DNA of 64,000 bases, taken from contig CM035170.1 of assembly GCA_020205615.1 (NCBI GenBank), positions 121,467,674 through 121,531,673 on the forward strand. Direction: 5' to 3'. Position numbers and translations under genes: made by a program. Shown here piece by piece: positions 50,482 through 62,639 of the stretch; positions within the stretch are counted from its first letter, which is position 1; each line of letters opens with the position of its first letter. The notes under the pieces were generated by a model. It did not search any database. It had not been told where the DNA came from and worked only from the letters and a program-made list of their open reading frames with translations. Source of the stretch: Panax quinquefolius. Lineage: Eukaryota; Streptophyta; Magnoliopsida; Apiales; Araliaceae.

Positions 50482-53144
50482 CGACGCCCAAAAAATAGTA
50501 TACATCACCCATTCCGAGTTGTCAATACACGGCATGTAAACAACTACAACTTTATTATTACAACAAGAAATCGTGAGTTTAAATACAAATATTATCTTCT
50601 GCATAATATTTATACTCAAATAAATCCTCATCACATTTATCGATACATTATTTTACAAAATGGTGAGGACTACTAAACAATCCTTTCTAAAACCTTCATT
50701 CCATACCCCGACTCAGACATCGCTATATTCTCGCCTCCCGAGAAGAAGAATGGAACAAAAGGAAAAGGGTGAGCTCAACTAGCTCAAGAAAGAATATTAC
50801 GACTAAGATAATATACAACAAATTATCGTTAGTCTTCAACAGAAAAATCGATGTAATACAATAGACAACAAGTTTTAAATCAATATTCGCAATGAAATAA
50901 TAATTCATGTAAGAGTTACGTAGAAAATGAAATCTACTATAATCTATGAATTTAAAAGTTCATCATAAATTTTATCCTCGTAACATCAATCAATATTCAT
51001 CTCAAATCAAACATTCATCTTTGCACTACAGCCAAAGATATTCATCACTGGCCATGTTCATCTCAACACTGCTCATCTTTGCACTAAAGTGCCAAAGATA
51101 TTCATCACTGGTCATGTTCATTTAAACACTGCTCATCTTTGCACATGTGCCAAAGATATTCTTCAGAAATCATTCATCTTTGACTATGTGCCAAAGATAT
51201 TCAATAATATCATCATTTAAGACCGAGGATGATGAAAAATATTTTTAAAGAACGAATCCAAAGGAAACAAAATGACAAGGATTAAGGATTAAGGATTCAG
51301 ACTTTGTTTTATCCATGTCCAACAATACCTCAAAAATAATCATAGTGGTGTAAAATTCAAGAATGATCAAAACATGGATACAATCAAAGCTAGTATCCGT
51401 AATAGATATTTTGACTAAAAAAGAAGAAATTTTATTTTTCGATGAATATAGTCCGATAACGTGAATAAAGGTCAGATACGTGAATAAAGGCCAGATACGT
51501 GAATAGAAACTCGACACCAAAAGATGTAAATTCCACATAAAAAACATTTTCACGCTTCACTTAATAAGACTCGTGAATAAGAATCGTGAATAAGAACTCA
51601 TGAATAAGAACTCGTGAATAAGAACTCATGAATAAGAACCCCCGACATGAAAAAGTTCCAAATTTGATAAAAGTTCCAACCAATATTTCAAAGATAATGA
51701 TATCAAGAAATAATATCATCCGAAAAGAAAATAACATCCCTTACCTCAAAGAATCAAGATTTCTAAGGAAAGGCTCAAGTGATGTCGAATGAAACTTCAG
51801 ATAAACAAAGAACTCTCAAAGTATCTAAATACTCACAAAATACGCCAATAATATATAGAGAGAAAGAGAGAAAACTTTGTTTCGTGTGATTTTCAATTCT
51901 AACTTAATTTATTTATTTATAGAAAATGTTAGCCCACCAAGTGATTTCGACTGCCACCGATGGCTTTTACTCGCTACTATTGCCACCCACCACATTTGAA
52001 ATAAAATTCAAAGACATTTCTTCACCAACCACAAGTGGGGCCCACTCAATTCTAGAATTTTCCACCAAAATCAATTATAAACCTAATTTTCGAATCCGAC
52101 ACCTCTTAAAATTCATAACAAATCATTCGCAAGCATTTTTAATCTGCTCAAAATTTGTGGACATATACTCAACTTATGTATGTATAACATACCCAAAAAT
52201 TACTATTAATCCAACTATTTGATTAAAAATTATAACCCCGCAATATATCTCAAAACCCCGATTTAATTTTTAATACCTCCAACTCCTAAAAAATCGATAA
52301 AACACCTCAACAATAATTTCTTCATTTATAACCACATAAATAAATCCATCATTTATATCCACATAAAATAAATATTTTTTATCATATGAATCAATAATTA
52401 ATTATTCACAAATAATATTACGTAATCACAATTACGACAAACCAGCCGCTCCTGTGAAAGAGGGCTTTCCGATAAGGATTTCTCCTCATCTGCGCCAAGC
52501 AATTAGGTGACCAAACCTCTCCTCGATGTAACTTTCTAGACATCGCTAATAATGCTATCTAATAATATTATTCAAATAATATGAATTATCGATCCGATAA
52601 TGGAGATAATGTGAAAATGACAATTATCGAACAACAATAATATAAAATATCAACGCAAGAATTATCAATCAATAAAATAAAATATCGAATAAAGAATTCA
52701 TCGTGAAAATTATCGAGTAAAGGCCTTTCACGTAAGGATCAATAATTCAACAATACGCGTAATACCGCTGCCATCGCAAGCAACCACGCCAGACATCAGA
52801 TTTTAACCACCGTATTCCAATGCCTTAATCTCAGAATAACTACGCCCGTTATTTTTAACCAACTTATATTCGTTGCTTTTTCATCCAATCGCTCACATGG
52901 GCTCAATACACACGGTCAAGGCCAGTCGCATTTAATATTCCCCGACAAGCATTTAATATTCCACCCACCAAACACCAAACTAATATTCCCCAAATAACAA
53001 AAATGAATATTTTATAACCACTGCTTATTTTGAAATATTCACAGATTTAACCCTTAACTATCCACATTAATCAAATCAACCCTTACTATTTCAAAATAAT
53101 AAATAAAGGAAATTCCTTTTATTTAAAAAAAATTTTGGTCTTTA
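50482..53144 (-). repeat. Copy V 5' LTR (family 1), about 2663 bp
   Basis: Collinear with 43089-45767. The GCACTA..GTGCCAAAGATAT repeats are at 51008-51215 and the GAATAAGAACTCATGAATAA array at 51450-51645. The TATA equivalent near 51908 is altered (ATTTATTTATTTATAG). It ends GGTCTTTATTTTCACA, a slightly extended form of GGTCTTACA, so its outer end is eroded. Confidence 0.88.
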
Positions 53145-53576
53145 TTTTCACAACATTTTCATACATATACTTACATATTAATACGTATGGTATATGTGAA
53201 AATATCAAAAAATAATATAAAAATATTAAAAAAAATTTACTCTATCAATTTAAGAAACACCATTATGTAGACCTCAATTATTATAATACCATTATTACCC
53301 TTTCTAGTCAACAAAAAAGTCTATAAAAGTACTTTCCAATATACTAGTAAACAAACTGGGCCCAATTCAGCCGGTCCAAAGGCTGAACACTGCTGTTAAA
53401 GGCCTCAATAGGCAAACTCCTTTGGGTAATAATTCAACAAGCATGCACCATTCTCACTATTACACATTCTGGTCTACCAAAATACACAAAAACCTTATCT
53501 GGATTGAATAGAACAGTTAGAGTAAGAAACTTGAGTTCCACCTTGTGGACAGAGCTAATTTAGCAGTTGAGCAGCC
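53145..53576. other. Upstream region of CRR1-like gene
   Basis: AT-rich, no frames and no LTR similarity beyond 53150. It should hold the promoter and 5' UTR of the next gene. I see no clear TATA box. The copy V LTR ends only about 430 bases from the start codon, so LTR sequence may lie within the promoter. Confidence 0.5.
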
Positions 53577-53927
53577 ATGGTAGCCTTAAGCTGCCAAATT
53601 CATGCAACAAGCTACCAGAGTTTTCGAAATGTCAAAACCAAGCCTTGTATCTCTTGCTCAATGCAGCTTTCTCAAAACAATATCAAGGTAACACAACACT
53701 TAGATGCTGCTGCCATTTTCTATAGTATATATGACTAACCAGATATGTATTGCTTATATAGAGAACTAAGATTTCTCTCCTTTCTCTCTCTTATGGAATA
53801 GAGGTAGTTATAAATGGAGCAGCCAAGGAAATAGGAAGGGCAGCTGTAGTTGCAGTGACAGTTGCTAGAGGAATGGAAGTAGCTGGAGCAGTAGATTCAC
53901 ACCTTGTAGGACATGATATTGGAAAGG

Positions 53928-53994
<67 letters not shown>

Positions 53995-56548
53995 TATTTT
54001 CTAATATATACTAGCAATTTTCTTCCTCCTAATGTTTTTATTCTTAAAATTAATTAGGTGTGTGACATGGAAGAAGCTCTTGAGATACCCATAGTTAACG
54101 ATCTCACTATGGTGTTAGGCTCCATATCTCAGGTAACATAATAATTACAACCCAAATTTCCTCTATGGTTTATGAGCTCTTAATCCCTTTTGACTACTAC
54201 ATTAACTAGCTATAAATGAAATTCCTGATAGTCAAAGGCAACTGCCGTCGTCGTGGATTTCACCGACCCTTCTACAGTTTATGAGAATGTGAAACAGGTT
54301 TAGTCCTCCCCTAATGATATTTTCATGAACCTCCCAAACCCATATAAACATACAAGAATTAAAAAGATAACTGAGGATTCCCGACTTGTTATCAGCAATA
54401 TTTGGAAAGTAACGTGGTTACCTTTTCTTCTACTAATTAATAGGCAACAGCATTCGGCATGAACAGTGTGGTCTATGTTCCTCGCATTAAACAGGATACA
54501 GTTATGGCATTATCCGCATTCTGTGAGAAGGCCAGCATGGTGAGCGCAGGGTGAGATGTTAAATTAATTTCACTCATTCATTCCTTTTTAAAATGCTTTT
54601 CCTCCTGTTTTATATATTTTTCTTCACGATAACTTCTGCGCTCCTGTTTCTCAGATCAGAGTAACTTTGTGAACCACATAATAATGTAAGCATTTATTTT
54701 GTCTGGTATTAATTTCAGGGTTGTCTGGTTGCACCAACTCTGTCAATAGGGTCTATTTTACTCCAGCAAGCTGCAATTTCAGCTTCCTTCCATTACAAAA
54801 ATGTGGAGATTGTTGAATCAAGGGCAAATCCAGGAGCAAGTCACAATCAATGTTGAAAACATTAAAATTTCGATTTTTCGATGTCAATCTAATCATAAAG
54901 TCTAACTTCTGTAACTTCTAGACTCCTCATATAATCTTCAACATTCTAAGCCTAAGGTACGATGCTAATCCTAAAAGGCTCGCACATTTAGTGGTTCTAA
55001 CACCTTGCAATAGCCTTTTCATCCTTAAAACAATCACATAGATCAGTCTTGTCCAAGAACTTTTCAAACAGACCCATCTCCAAGCTGGATCCATCCTGGA
55101 AATCTTTAGCATGTTTTGGAAGGAACTTAATTTTAAGTCATTCTCATAAATTTTCCTCATTTTCTTTCTATTTGTGCATGTGGAATAGCATTGCATTTAT
55201 GCTGCTCCTTTTTAGCCTTTTGTTTAAATCTTTGTAGCACATTAGTCTTCGAAATTTTAGTTTATTTAATTTTTTTGTAGACTTTAGAACACAAGTGAAA
55301 ATGAGATTGTTCTGCTTGTCTCGTTAATCTTTAGAATAGGCTTTTGGATTGATAAGCTTCTCTACATCGGGTCAAGTTATGATTTAGAATCGACTTCTCT
55401 TCTTTTAATTCTTTTTTTTTTCTTTTAGTTAGTGATTCATCTGAAAATATAATTATAACTTGTTTACCTATCAAAAAGGAGATATCATTTTACTGTCTCT
55501 TCTGCCCAAATACACGAGAATCTCTGATAAACAAACTTTCACCCTTGCATATATTTTTTGAATAATATTGTTGTTGAAATTTCTCGATTTCAAGTGCCTA
55601 GGCACCAAAGTAGTCAATATATAGGTTGGGTTTATTATCTTTACATCAACATATGCTATGTGTTTATAACAGGTAAAATAAACAATTTTGTGCATACGTT
55701 TCTGCTACTTTAGAATAACAATAAAAAATAGGTGAAGTAGAAAGCCAATATCTTGCAAGTATCAGGAACTGATATTTTCTATTGGGGCAGGATTTTCCAT
55801 CACAGGATGCAATCCAGATTGCCAACAACCTCTCCAACCACGGTCAGATCTATAACAGAGACGATCTTTCAACAGATAATACGGTAAGAAGGAAGTCAAA
55901 ACTGAATCATATATTCATAATGCTACGAGCATGAAGCACAGAAGATAGTTAAGTTAGTAACTGAATAGGATATTTGATCATACCACATTAGGACGATCCC
56001 CTTTTATGACTGAATGATGGAATCAAAGGAGAAATTCAGGAGGAGAAAACAGGAATTTGAGAATGTTTTTGTTTCAGGAATTATAACTGATATATATATA
56101 TATATATATGCAACTTCTTTTCCATGCAAGGCAAGGGGTGTAGTTGTGGGAGAAGATGGAGTCCGTGTCCACAGCTTGGTTCTGCCCGGTCTCTCGTCCA
56201 GTACAACACTATACTTATCTGGACCAGGAGAGGTACATTTGTTGATTCTATCCATCCTGTGCTATAGAAAACAATCAAATACACATACACGCATAGTTTG
56301 TCATGTAATATGGTAATCTTAATCTCGTATTTATGATATGTTGAGTACAGGTATACTCCCTCAGACATGATGTCATAGATGTTCAGTGTCTCATGCCAGG
56401 GCTAATCCTTGCCATCAGAAAAGTTGTACGTCTTAAGGTAGAGTTGAGATTGAAAATTTTTATGTTGGTTTCTTTTCGACCCTGATAAAAAATACTAATA
56501 TATCTCCTTTTGCAGAATCTGGTGTATGGGTTGGAGAAATTATTGTAG
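53577..56548 (+). CDS. CRR1: CRR1-like dihydrodipicolinate reductase-like protein, chloroplast
   Basis: Ten exons: 53577-53687, 53804-53926, 54058-54132, 54232-54297, 54444-54539, 54719-54835, 55791-55883, 56131-56232, 56351-56437, 56516-56548. All are phase 0 and give 300 residues, about the length of Arabidopsis CRR1. Residues 1-37 are Ser/Gln/Lys-rich without acidic residues, as in a transit peptide. A nucleotide-binding loop VVINGAAKEIGRA begins the mature part (38-50). Then come VVVDFTDPSTVYENVKQA, MNSVVYVPRIKQ, MGCLVAPTLSIGSILLQQAA, GVVVGEDGVRVHSLVLPG and IRKVVRLKNLVYGLEKLL. The fold is that of DapB, but the His-His/Lys catalytic segment is replaced by VEIVESRANPG, as in CRR1. CRR1 is a stromal factor needed to assemble the chloroplast NDH complex, not a lysine-pathway enzyme. 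Intron 6 (54836-55790) starts with GCAAGT, a GC-AG intron; the others are GT-AG. The reading frame is intact. Confidence 0.93.
53929..53992 (+). repeat. (CT)n(AT)n microsatellite in intron 2 of the CRR1-like gene
   Basis: About 16 CT units are followed directly by about 16 AT units, three bases after the donor site. A second short AT run lies just before exon 8 (56090-56109). Confidence 0.95.
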
Positions 56549-58301
56549 AAACACAAACACTGGTATTATTTGATGGCTGTACGAAGACTCCAAGTTATTA
56601 TCCAGAGAAAGAAGAAAAGGTTGTTAAGTGAGATATGCACTCGGCATTTTTCTAAACATCAATCTGAACTGGTGAGCTTTTCCTTGTATTGGTAATGAGA
56701 ACCTTTTGTATTTGTAGGAGGAAATTTGCTTTCAGAGGGCAAACTACAGGCAACTTCTTCTTAAAAGAGCATGACTTCCATACCATAGGCCTTGTTTCTC
56801 ACGTCCATTTTGACAGACTATCTATCATGTCTTTTACTTTAAAAATTCTACTGATATTGAGTCAAATTTAAGATTCTGGAAGCTTGCTTTGTTATAGGCA
56901 ATGTGCTCATCACACTGTCACCGTGAAAATCAGATTCGGGTGGGGTGGGGTGGGGTGGGTGGGATTTGGTAAATAAAAAATTGGTTTTAATAATCCAATT
57001 ATATTTATATTGTTTGTTTAGTTTTTAAAATTTTGTTATTAAAATTTTTAAAAATTGCGTCGAGTTGTATGTATATGTCACTGTGTAAACATTTAATTGA
57101 CAGGAAAAAAAAAAGAGTAGGACTTTCTCTAAGATGGGAGGGGAATTTGTATTTTTTATATATTAATGACCTTTGTGAATTGGGTTGTTTGACGTTTAGA
57201 TAATCAATTTTTTGTATTAAGTCTAAGGTTTAAATATTACATTTGTGAGTTAAATAAACCGCATGAAATAAATTAATACTAGAAAGCGAGCATCACAAAC
57301 GCTTAATAACCAAGCATAAACATAATATCCATCTCTTCACATTACATTTGTCAAAAACAATTTTTCTAACTCATGTTTAGGACCGTAAATGATAACCAAA
57401 AAATTCATATTCGTTCGCATCTATATTCAAAAAAAAAAACAGATATTATTCAGTATTCGAAAAAAACGGATATATATGTATTCGTTTTAAAGGTATCCGT
57501 AAACGGATACGAATACGGATATAGGCGTATTCGTTTAACATTCGACTGTTAACATTTTCGAAAGATAGCGGATATCCGAATTTGGATATGTATCTGAAAT
57601 TCGTATCCAAATAATATATATATATATATATATATATGGGAGCCCTTCCATAATAGAATCTTATTACATGCATCGCTCAACACCCCCTTTTTTGACAGTT
57701 GATAAACTTATTGGAAGGCCGAGATTGAAACATAATATACCCGGTAAGTAATAATCAGTATCTTAGCTTTTATTTTAATATGAGGACCCCACCATAGTCA
57801 ATATGTTGTCGGTTTGTTTAACTAAAACGAATTTTTAATATTAAATCATAATCTGCATACTTACATTTATTATACAAAAAAAAAAAATTCAAATCGTAAA
57901 AGAGCCTCTTCCGCTTACAAAAAAAAAAAATAATAATAATAATAATAAACCGTAAGAGCCTCTTCCCGCAAAAAAAAAAAAAAAAAAAAAAAAATCTAAA
58001 CCTAATAACAACTCTCTTACTACATATAAAAATTAAATAGTAAGATACAAGTTCTTTAACATTGTTATTTTTATAACAATATTTGTTATTTTATAAAACA
58101 AATATTTTATAAAACAAATATTTTATAATAACAAATAAAGAATATAAAATATTTTATAAAACAAATATTTTTATAATAACAAATAAAGAATATAAAATAT
58201 TTTATATAAAAAGCAAATAAAGAATTATAAAAATATTTGTTATTTTATAATAGGATATAAAATAGGATATAAAATATTTTTATAATTCTTTATATAACAA
58301 A
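56549..58301. other. CRR1-like 3' flank and intergenic AT-rich DNA
   Basis: The 3' UTR probably lies within the first few hundred bases. After 57000 the sequence is AT-rich. 57460-57610 has many GGATAC/GTATCC and GGATATCCG motifs, a pattern seen in some plant DNA transposon relics. An AT run lies at 57617-57638, A-tracts at 57875-57995, and a set of ATATTTTATAATAACAAATA direct repeats at 58080-58260 just before copy VI. No gene was seen. Confidence 0.5.
56938..56963 (+). other. G-quadruplex-type G-run cluster
   Basis: Six runs of three or four G separated by single T residues (GGGTGGGGTGGGGTGGGG then TGGGTGGG) about 390 bases after the CRR1-like stop codon, in otherwise AT-rich DNA. This fits the four-run quadruplex pattern with one-base loops. 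Confidence 0.75.
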
Positions 58302-60738
58302 TGTAAGACCCCAAACTTTTATAAATAAAGATGAATTTTCTATAAATATTATTTTTGAATATTATGGAATAATTTGATATAATGTTATAGTTGTGGGTAA
58401 TATTTATAAATTTTGCAAAGTATGCAAGTGGATTTATATTATATTCGATTGGTGGGGAATATTAGGTTTAGCGAGAAAATATTAAATAACAACGGCTCAA
58501 TCATTGGTGGACCCCATAATGTAATTATCATTCGGATTGAGAAAACGACAAAATATTTTATTGAAATAACGGCGGAAGTTTCTGGTTGATCTTCGTTGAA
58601 CTACCTTAGTAGTAAAAGTACAAAGAATAATGTGGTCGCATAATAAAGACACGGTATTGATTATTGATGCTTATGTGAGAAGTCACTCGGTTTGATTCCA
58701 TTATTGTCGATTAATAATATGAATTATTATAGCGATAATGACGTTTTGTTTTATTATTAATAAAATGTAAACATCTTTTTTATATAAAATGTAATACTTT
58801 ATTAAAGTTATTTTATAAATAAAATATATTATATTTTATTACGATAGTGTTGCATAAGATTTTGCATAGTGTTTGCGTAGTAAAATGTTTTTATATAAAT
58901 AGAATATATTATATTTTATTTAAAAGATTTTGCTTTAAATATGGACCAGTTGATTAAAGTAAATCAATCTAGACTGTTCATGGATTAATTACTATGCATT
59001 CTATTTTCCTATAAATGTGTTTCATTCCTTCATTATTTTCTTATTTAATTCACCGAAACTCTGTAGAGAGAAACTATAGTAGAGAAAGAAGAAAAAGTAT
59101 ATTCGCTACTTCACTTCGCCAATATTCAGATTCTTCTGGGTAGGGAATATTATTTGTTGTATCTGTAAAGGGTGTTATTCTTTTCTTATTCATGAAGAAA
59201 ACTTCGTTATTCCATTCATTATTATTCGTTGGAATAACTCGTAAAAGTGGCATACCCTATACATAACCTCGTAGACACGGCAGATACCCTATACTTGGTG
59301 AAATCCTTATGTTATTCCATCGCTTATTATTACATTGGAATAACTTTGTAGATATGATTTACCTATACTTGGTGACATTCTTCTATTATTTCATTGGAAC
59401 ATCCGTCATGTGTGTTTTACACCGGACCTGGTTAAAATCTTTATTATTCTGTTGGAACATCCCATGCGTGTGTGTTTTACGGGACGGACTGGTTAAAATC
59501 TTTATCATTCCATTGAATATCCTATCATGTGTTTTATACCGGATCCTGGTTCCATCTTTATTATTCTCGTTGGAACATCCTCGCTTCGGTGTGAATTTCA
59601 CCGACCGTTAGATTATTATTATTTCATTGGAATAACCTGCCTACGCAAATCGCATGCATGGTGATTTCTTTTGTTATTCCATTCTTTATTATACCCAAAG
59701 TTGGTTAAAACTTTGATTTTATACTCCATGAAATTAGTAGAATATCCTCGATATTTGCGTTTTCATCCAAAGATTTTTCATGGAAATATTCTTCTTATCA
59801 TTCTTGAATTTTACTCTACAAAACAATTATCGTGTTGACAATTTGGACGTTAATAATTCTGGATAAAATAATTTTGAACTTGTTTTATTGAATTTTTATA
59901 TCATCATCATCATCCTCATGTTTATATATTTTTTTTAAAGTCATCCGTATTCTGTAGAGCATGGATGGACTTGGTATGATTATGACTGGGATTATTCGGT
60001 GTAATCATGACCGTAATGTTACAAATGATGTGGTAAAAATCCTCGATTGGTAGTAGTGCATTGATGGACGATTGTTGACAATGATCATGATTATTAATGA
60101 ATACACAACTATTCTTCGCCCGTAGTGCATGAATAATTGTGGTCGTAATACTAAAGAATATCCTGGCCAGTAGTGCGCGGGGTGATTCGATGATGTGGAT
60201 TATTTATTAAAGTTCGAGTCTCAAACTTTAACAAATGATGAAAACCTTTTAAATCATAAAAGATAGTAGATTTTATTTTCTACTTGACTCTTTTAATGGA
60301 TCGCTTGTTCATCCACCGCAGCTTAAACTTGATGTTTATTATATTTTATCGGTTTAACAACTTTGCAAGGCTATTGATAATTTATTCGCATTATCTTAGT
60401 CATAATATTTCTTCTTTGGGTTAGTTGAGCTCACCTTTTCTTTCACCTTCATTCTTCGTGAAATGAGAACATAAATGGGACGAAGTCTGTGGAACGGAGT
60501 AATGGTCCAGAGGATAGATTAGTAGTCCTCACTATTACGTGAAATAGTGTGATAATAATTGTAATGAGGACTCCTTTTGAGTTCAGTATAATATCTAGTA
60601 GACAATATTTGTATTCAAACTCACAGCTTTTATGTCGTATCCATACCTACGCTTATATTAGTAAGTTGTATTTAAATTACATACTACGTATCCGACTCAC
60701 CCAAGATGGGTGATGTATACCTAATTTTGGGGGCGCCA
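58302..60738 (+). repeat. Copy VI 5' LTR (family 2), complete, 2437 bp
   Basis: It runs from TGTAAGACCCCAAACTTTTA to TTTTGGGGGCGCCA. The TATA element lies near 59008 (CCTATAAATGTG). The 55-bp repeats are at 59205-59640, here on the + strand (TTATTACATTGGAATAAC; GTTGGAACATC...GTGTTTTAC...CTGGTTAAAATC). Confidence 0.9.
59205..59640 (+). repeat. 55-bp tandem repeats in copy VI LTR
   Basis: About seven units with TTATT(A)TTxCATTGGAA and GGTTAAAATCTTTATTATTC. The units are more diverged than in copies II-IV, and CATGTGTGTTTTAC replaces the ACATGCATGTGTTTTAC form. Confidence 0.8.
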
Positions 60739-60742
60739 CGGT

Positions 60743-60758
60743 TAGTATCGTAGCTTAG
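60743..60758 (+). other. Primer binding site of copy VI
   Basis: TAGTATCGTAGCTTAGG is a decayed form of TGGTATCGAGCTTAGG at the standard spacing from the LTR. Confidence 0.65.
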
Positions 60759-61186
60759 GATATGATCCCCGCTAAGATGTGAGAAAAGTACTAGGAGGGA
60801 GAGACGGGAATACCTTCGCTAGTATGACCTACCTAAGTTTATGTCTTTATTTTTATGGGCTCACGTAATATAAAGATAATTTGTTACACGTCAATTAACC
60901 TTTTGTTTTGTGGCAAGATCTCGAAAATGACATCCGAGAATGTTGAGAATAAGAATGGAGCACAAAGCGATCGTTGATTCACCACATATCAATAATCGAG
61001 GATAATGTGCATCGAAGGCGACAATCCTCACGCAAAACAACAACACCGACCAAATGATGAATGATCAAATGTTCAAAGGCTTTATGCAATTTATGCAACA
61101 AAGAAAGAGAGGCGAATTCTCGCTCAAAACGTAGGTGGAAACACGAAAAACTCTCAAGCGGTCCACCGCTAAACAATTCAAGAGCT

Positions 61187-62085
61187 GGGACCACCGGAGT
61201 TTAAGGAGAGCCAAAACCACTTCACAGCGGAAGCATGGATAAAGCAGATTACAAGATATTTGATGTCTTGGGATGCTCCGAGAGCAAAAGGTTCCTTCAC
61301 GCCTTTTATGTTGCGGTGAGAGGCAGACATCGGTGGGAATCAGAAACGTACTCAACTCTTTCAGATCAAGATATCTTGGGAGAAGTTCCAGAGTTGTTCA
61401 ACGACAAATACTTTTCCGAAAGTATTCGCCACATGAAGGAGGTGGAGTTTATCAAGTTGGAACAAAACAATATGACCGTGTCGCAATACGAGGCAAAATT
61501 TCACGAGTTATCATGGTTCATAGGTCCCACTTGGTGGATAATGAAGAGAGAATGGCGCGAATGTTTTTAAGAGGTTTGAAGTCGGAGATACGCCAACATC
61601 TTATTTCTCATAAACCGTGTTTGTATTCGGATGTTGTAAATAGGGCTCGATTAGTAGAGAGCGATAACGAGTCAACTTAACTAAAAGAGAGCAACCAAGA
61701 AAGTTATAATACCAATGAGAGTAGTCATCAAGCGGTGACAACAAGCGTGGAGGGAATCAACAAAGCGGATATGGTAACCACTTTGTGGTAATCGTACAAA
61801 ACAATAAGAATGGACATTTCAAGAAAGCGGAGATTCAACAATGATGGAAAGACGTCCAAGACCAAAGACCCGTTGTTAAGAAGGAGAGAAGACCACTATC
61901 ATATGCTTCAAATGCGGAGAAGAGGGACACATCGGTCGAATCGTGCTACGCCATTCAAAGCATGTTATAATTGTGGAAGAGAAGGTCATTTAGCTCGATT
62001 TTGTCGTGCCATCAAGACAAATTCAACTAGGATGGAGGCACCAAAGGCCATCCCGGAAAAAGTCAAAACCAAGAGTAGGTAAGGG
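61187..62085 (+). pseudogene. gag relic with two zinc knuckles, copy VI
   Basis: This is the best preserved gag of the window. 61235-61680 is largely open in two overlapping frames, with KIFDVLGCSESK, VPELFNDKYFSESIRHMKEV, EFIKLEQNNMTVSQYEAKF and RMFLRGLKSEIRQHLISH. The second knuckle at 61963-62004 (CYNCGREGHLARFC) is a perfect CX2CX4HX4C. The first, near 61905-61940, reads CFKCGEEGHIGR and is interrupted before the last cysteine. Few indels would separate it from an open frame; it is still broken as written. Confidence 0.88.
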
Positions 62086-62149
62086 AGGAAGCGTTTGTTG
62101 TGACCTCCAGAGAGCAAGGAACCCAAATGAGGTCATCACGGTAAGCTTA

Positions 62150-62600
62150 TCATAAACTCTAATGAAGTCTACACTTTATTTGATACCGGTTCTACCCATT
62201 CTTTTATTTCTCCTACTTAAGCCATCGATTAAATTTGACTTCAGGAGAAATTAGACTTTGACTTATCTGTGGAAACTCCGGTTGGGAGAAACTTTCATTA
62301 CATCTACCGTTTATAAGTCTTGTTTGGTTCAAATCGGTACCCTCACATTACTCGTCGATCTTATTTCATTAAAAATACTTGCATTTGACGTGATTCTGTG
62401 GATTGATTAGTTAACTACTTATCATGCAAAAATTGATTGTTTTCGTAAGGTTGTTAGCTTTCATATTCCTAATCAACCTATTATGCGAATTCAAACGACC
62501 AAACCATTAAAATCAATCACGGCCATCTCAAGCCATAAAGCTATTCGCTTATTGAAAAATGGATGTCAAGCTTTTCTTAGCTCATGTCATGATTTAAACA
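62150..62600 (+). pseudogene. Aspartic protease relic, copy VI
   Basis: EVYTLFDTGSTHSFISPT at 62164-62217 contains an intact DTGS active site. It is followed by FDLSVETPVGRNFHYIY near 62250-62305, LISLKILAFDVI near 62355-62395 and a stop in place of the usual Trp codon near 62406. Confidence 0.85.
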
Positions 62601-62639
62601 AAAATACGCCGCTTTTGAAGCGATATTTCTATTGTTAAT

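Larger units (their letters stand above)
43089..53144 (-). mobile_element. Ty3/Gypsy LTR retrotransposon, copy V (family 1), near full length
   Basis: Two family 1 LTRs (43089-45767; 50482-53144) flank a 4.7-kb interior with gag, protease, RT, RNase H and integrase on the minus strand. It interrupts copy IV's LTR on the left, but the right flank is not the missing LTR part, so DNA was lost or rejoined at that side. No target-site duplication was seen. All long frames are broken, yet several blocks of 60-100 codons remain open. Confidence 0.9.

Noticed and set aside
55049..55237. Open frames inside CRR1-like intron 6 (also 54927-55196)
   Set aside because: Both strands show short frames without domains; the exon order of the gene skips this 955-base stretch.
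53577..56548. Annotation as DAPB (4-hydroxy-tetrahydrodipicolinate reductase)
   Set aside because: The catalytic segment is missing and the conserved blocks match CRR1 rather than DAPB.
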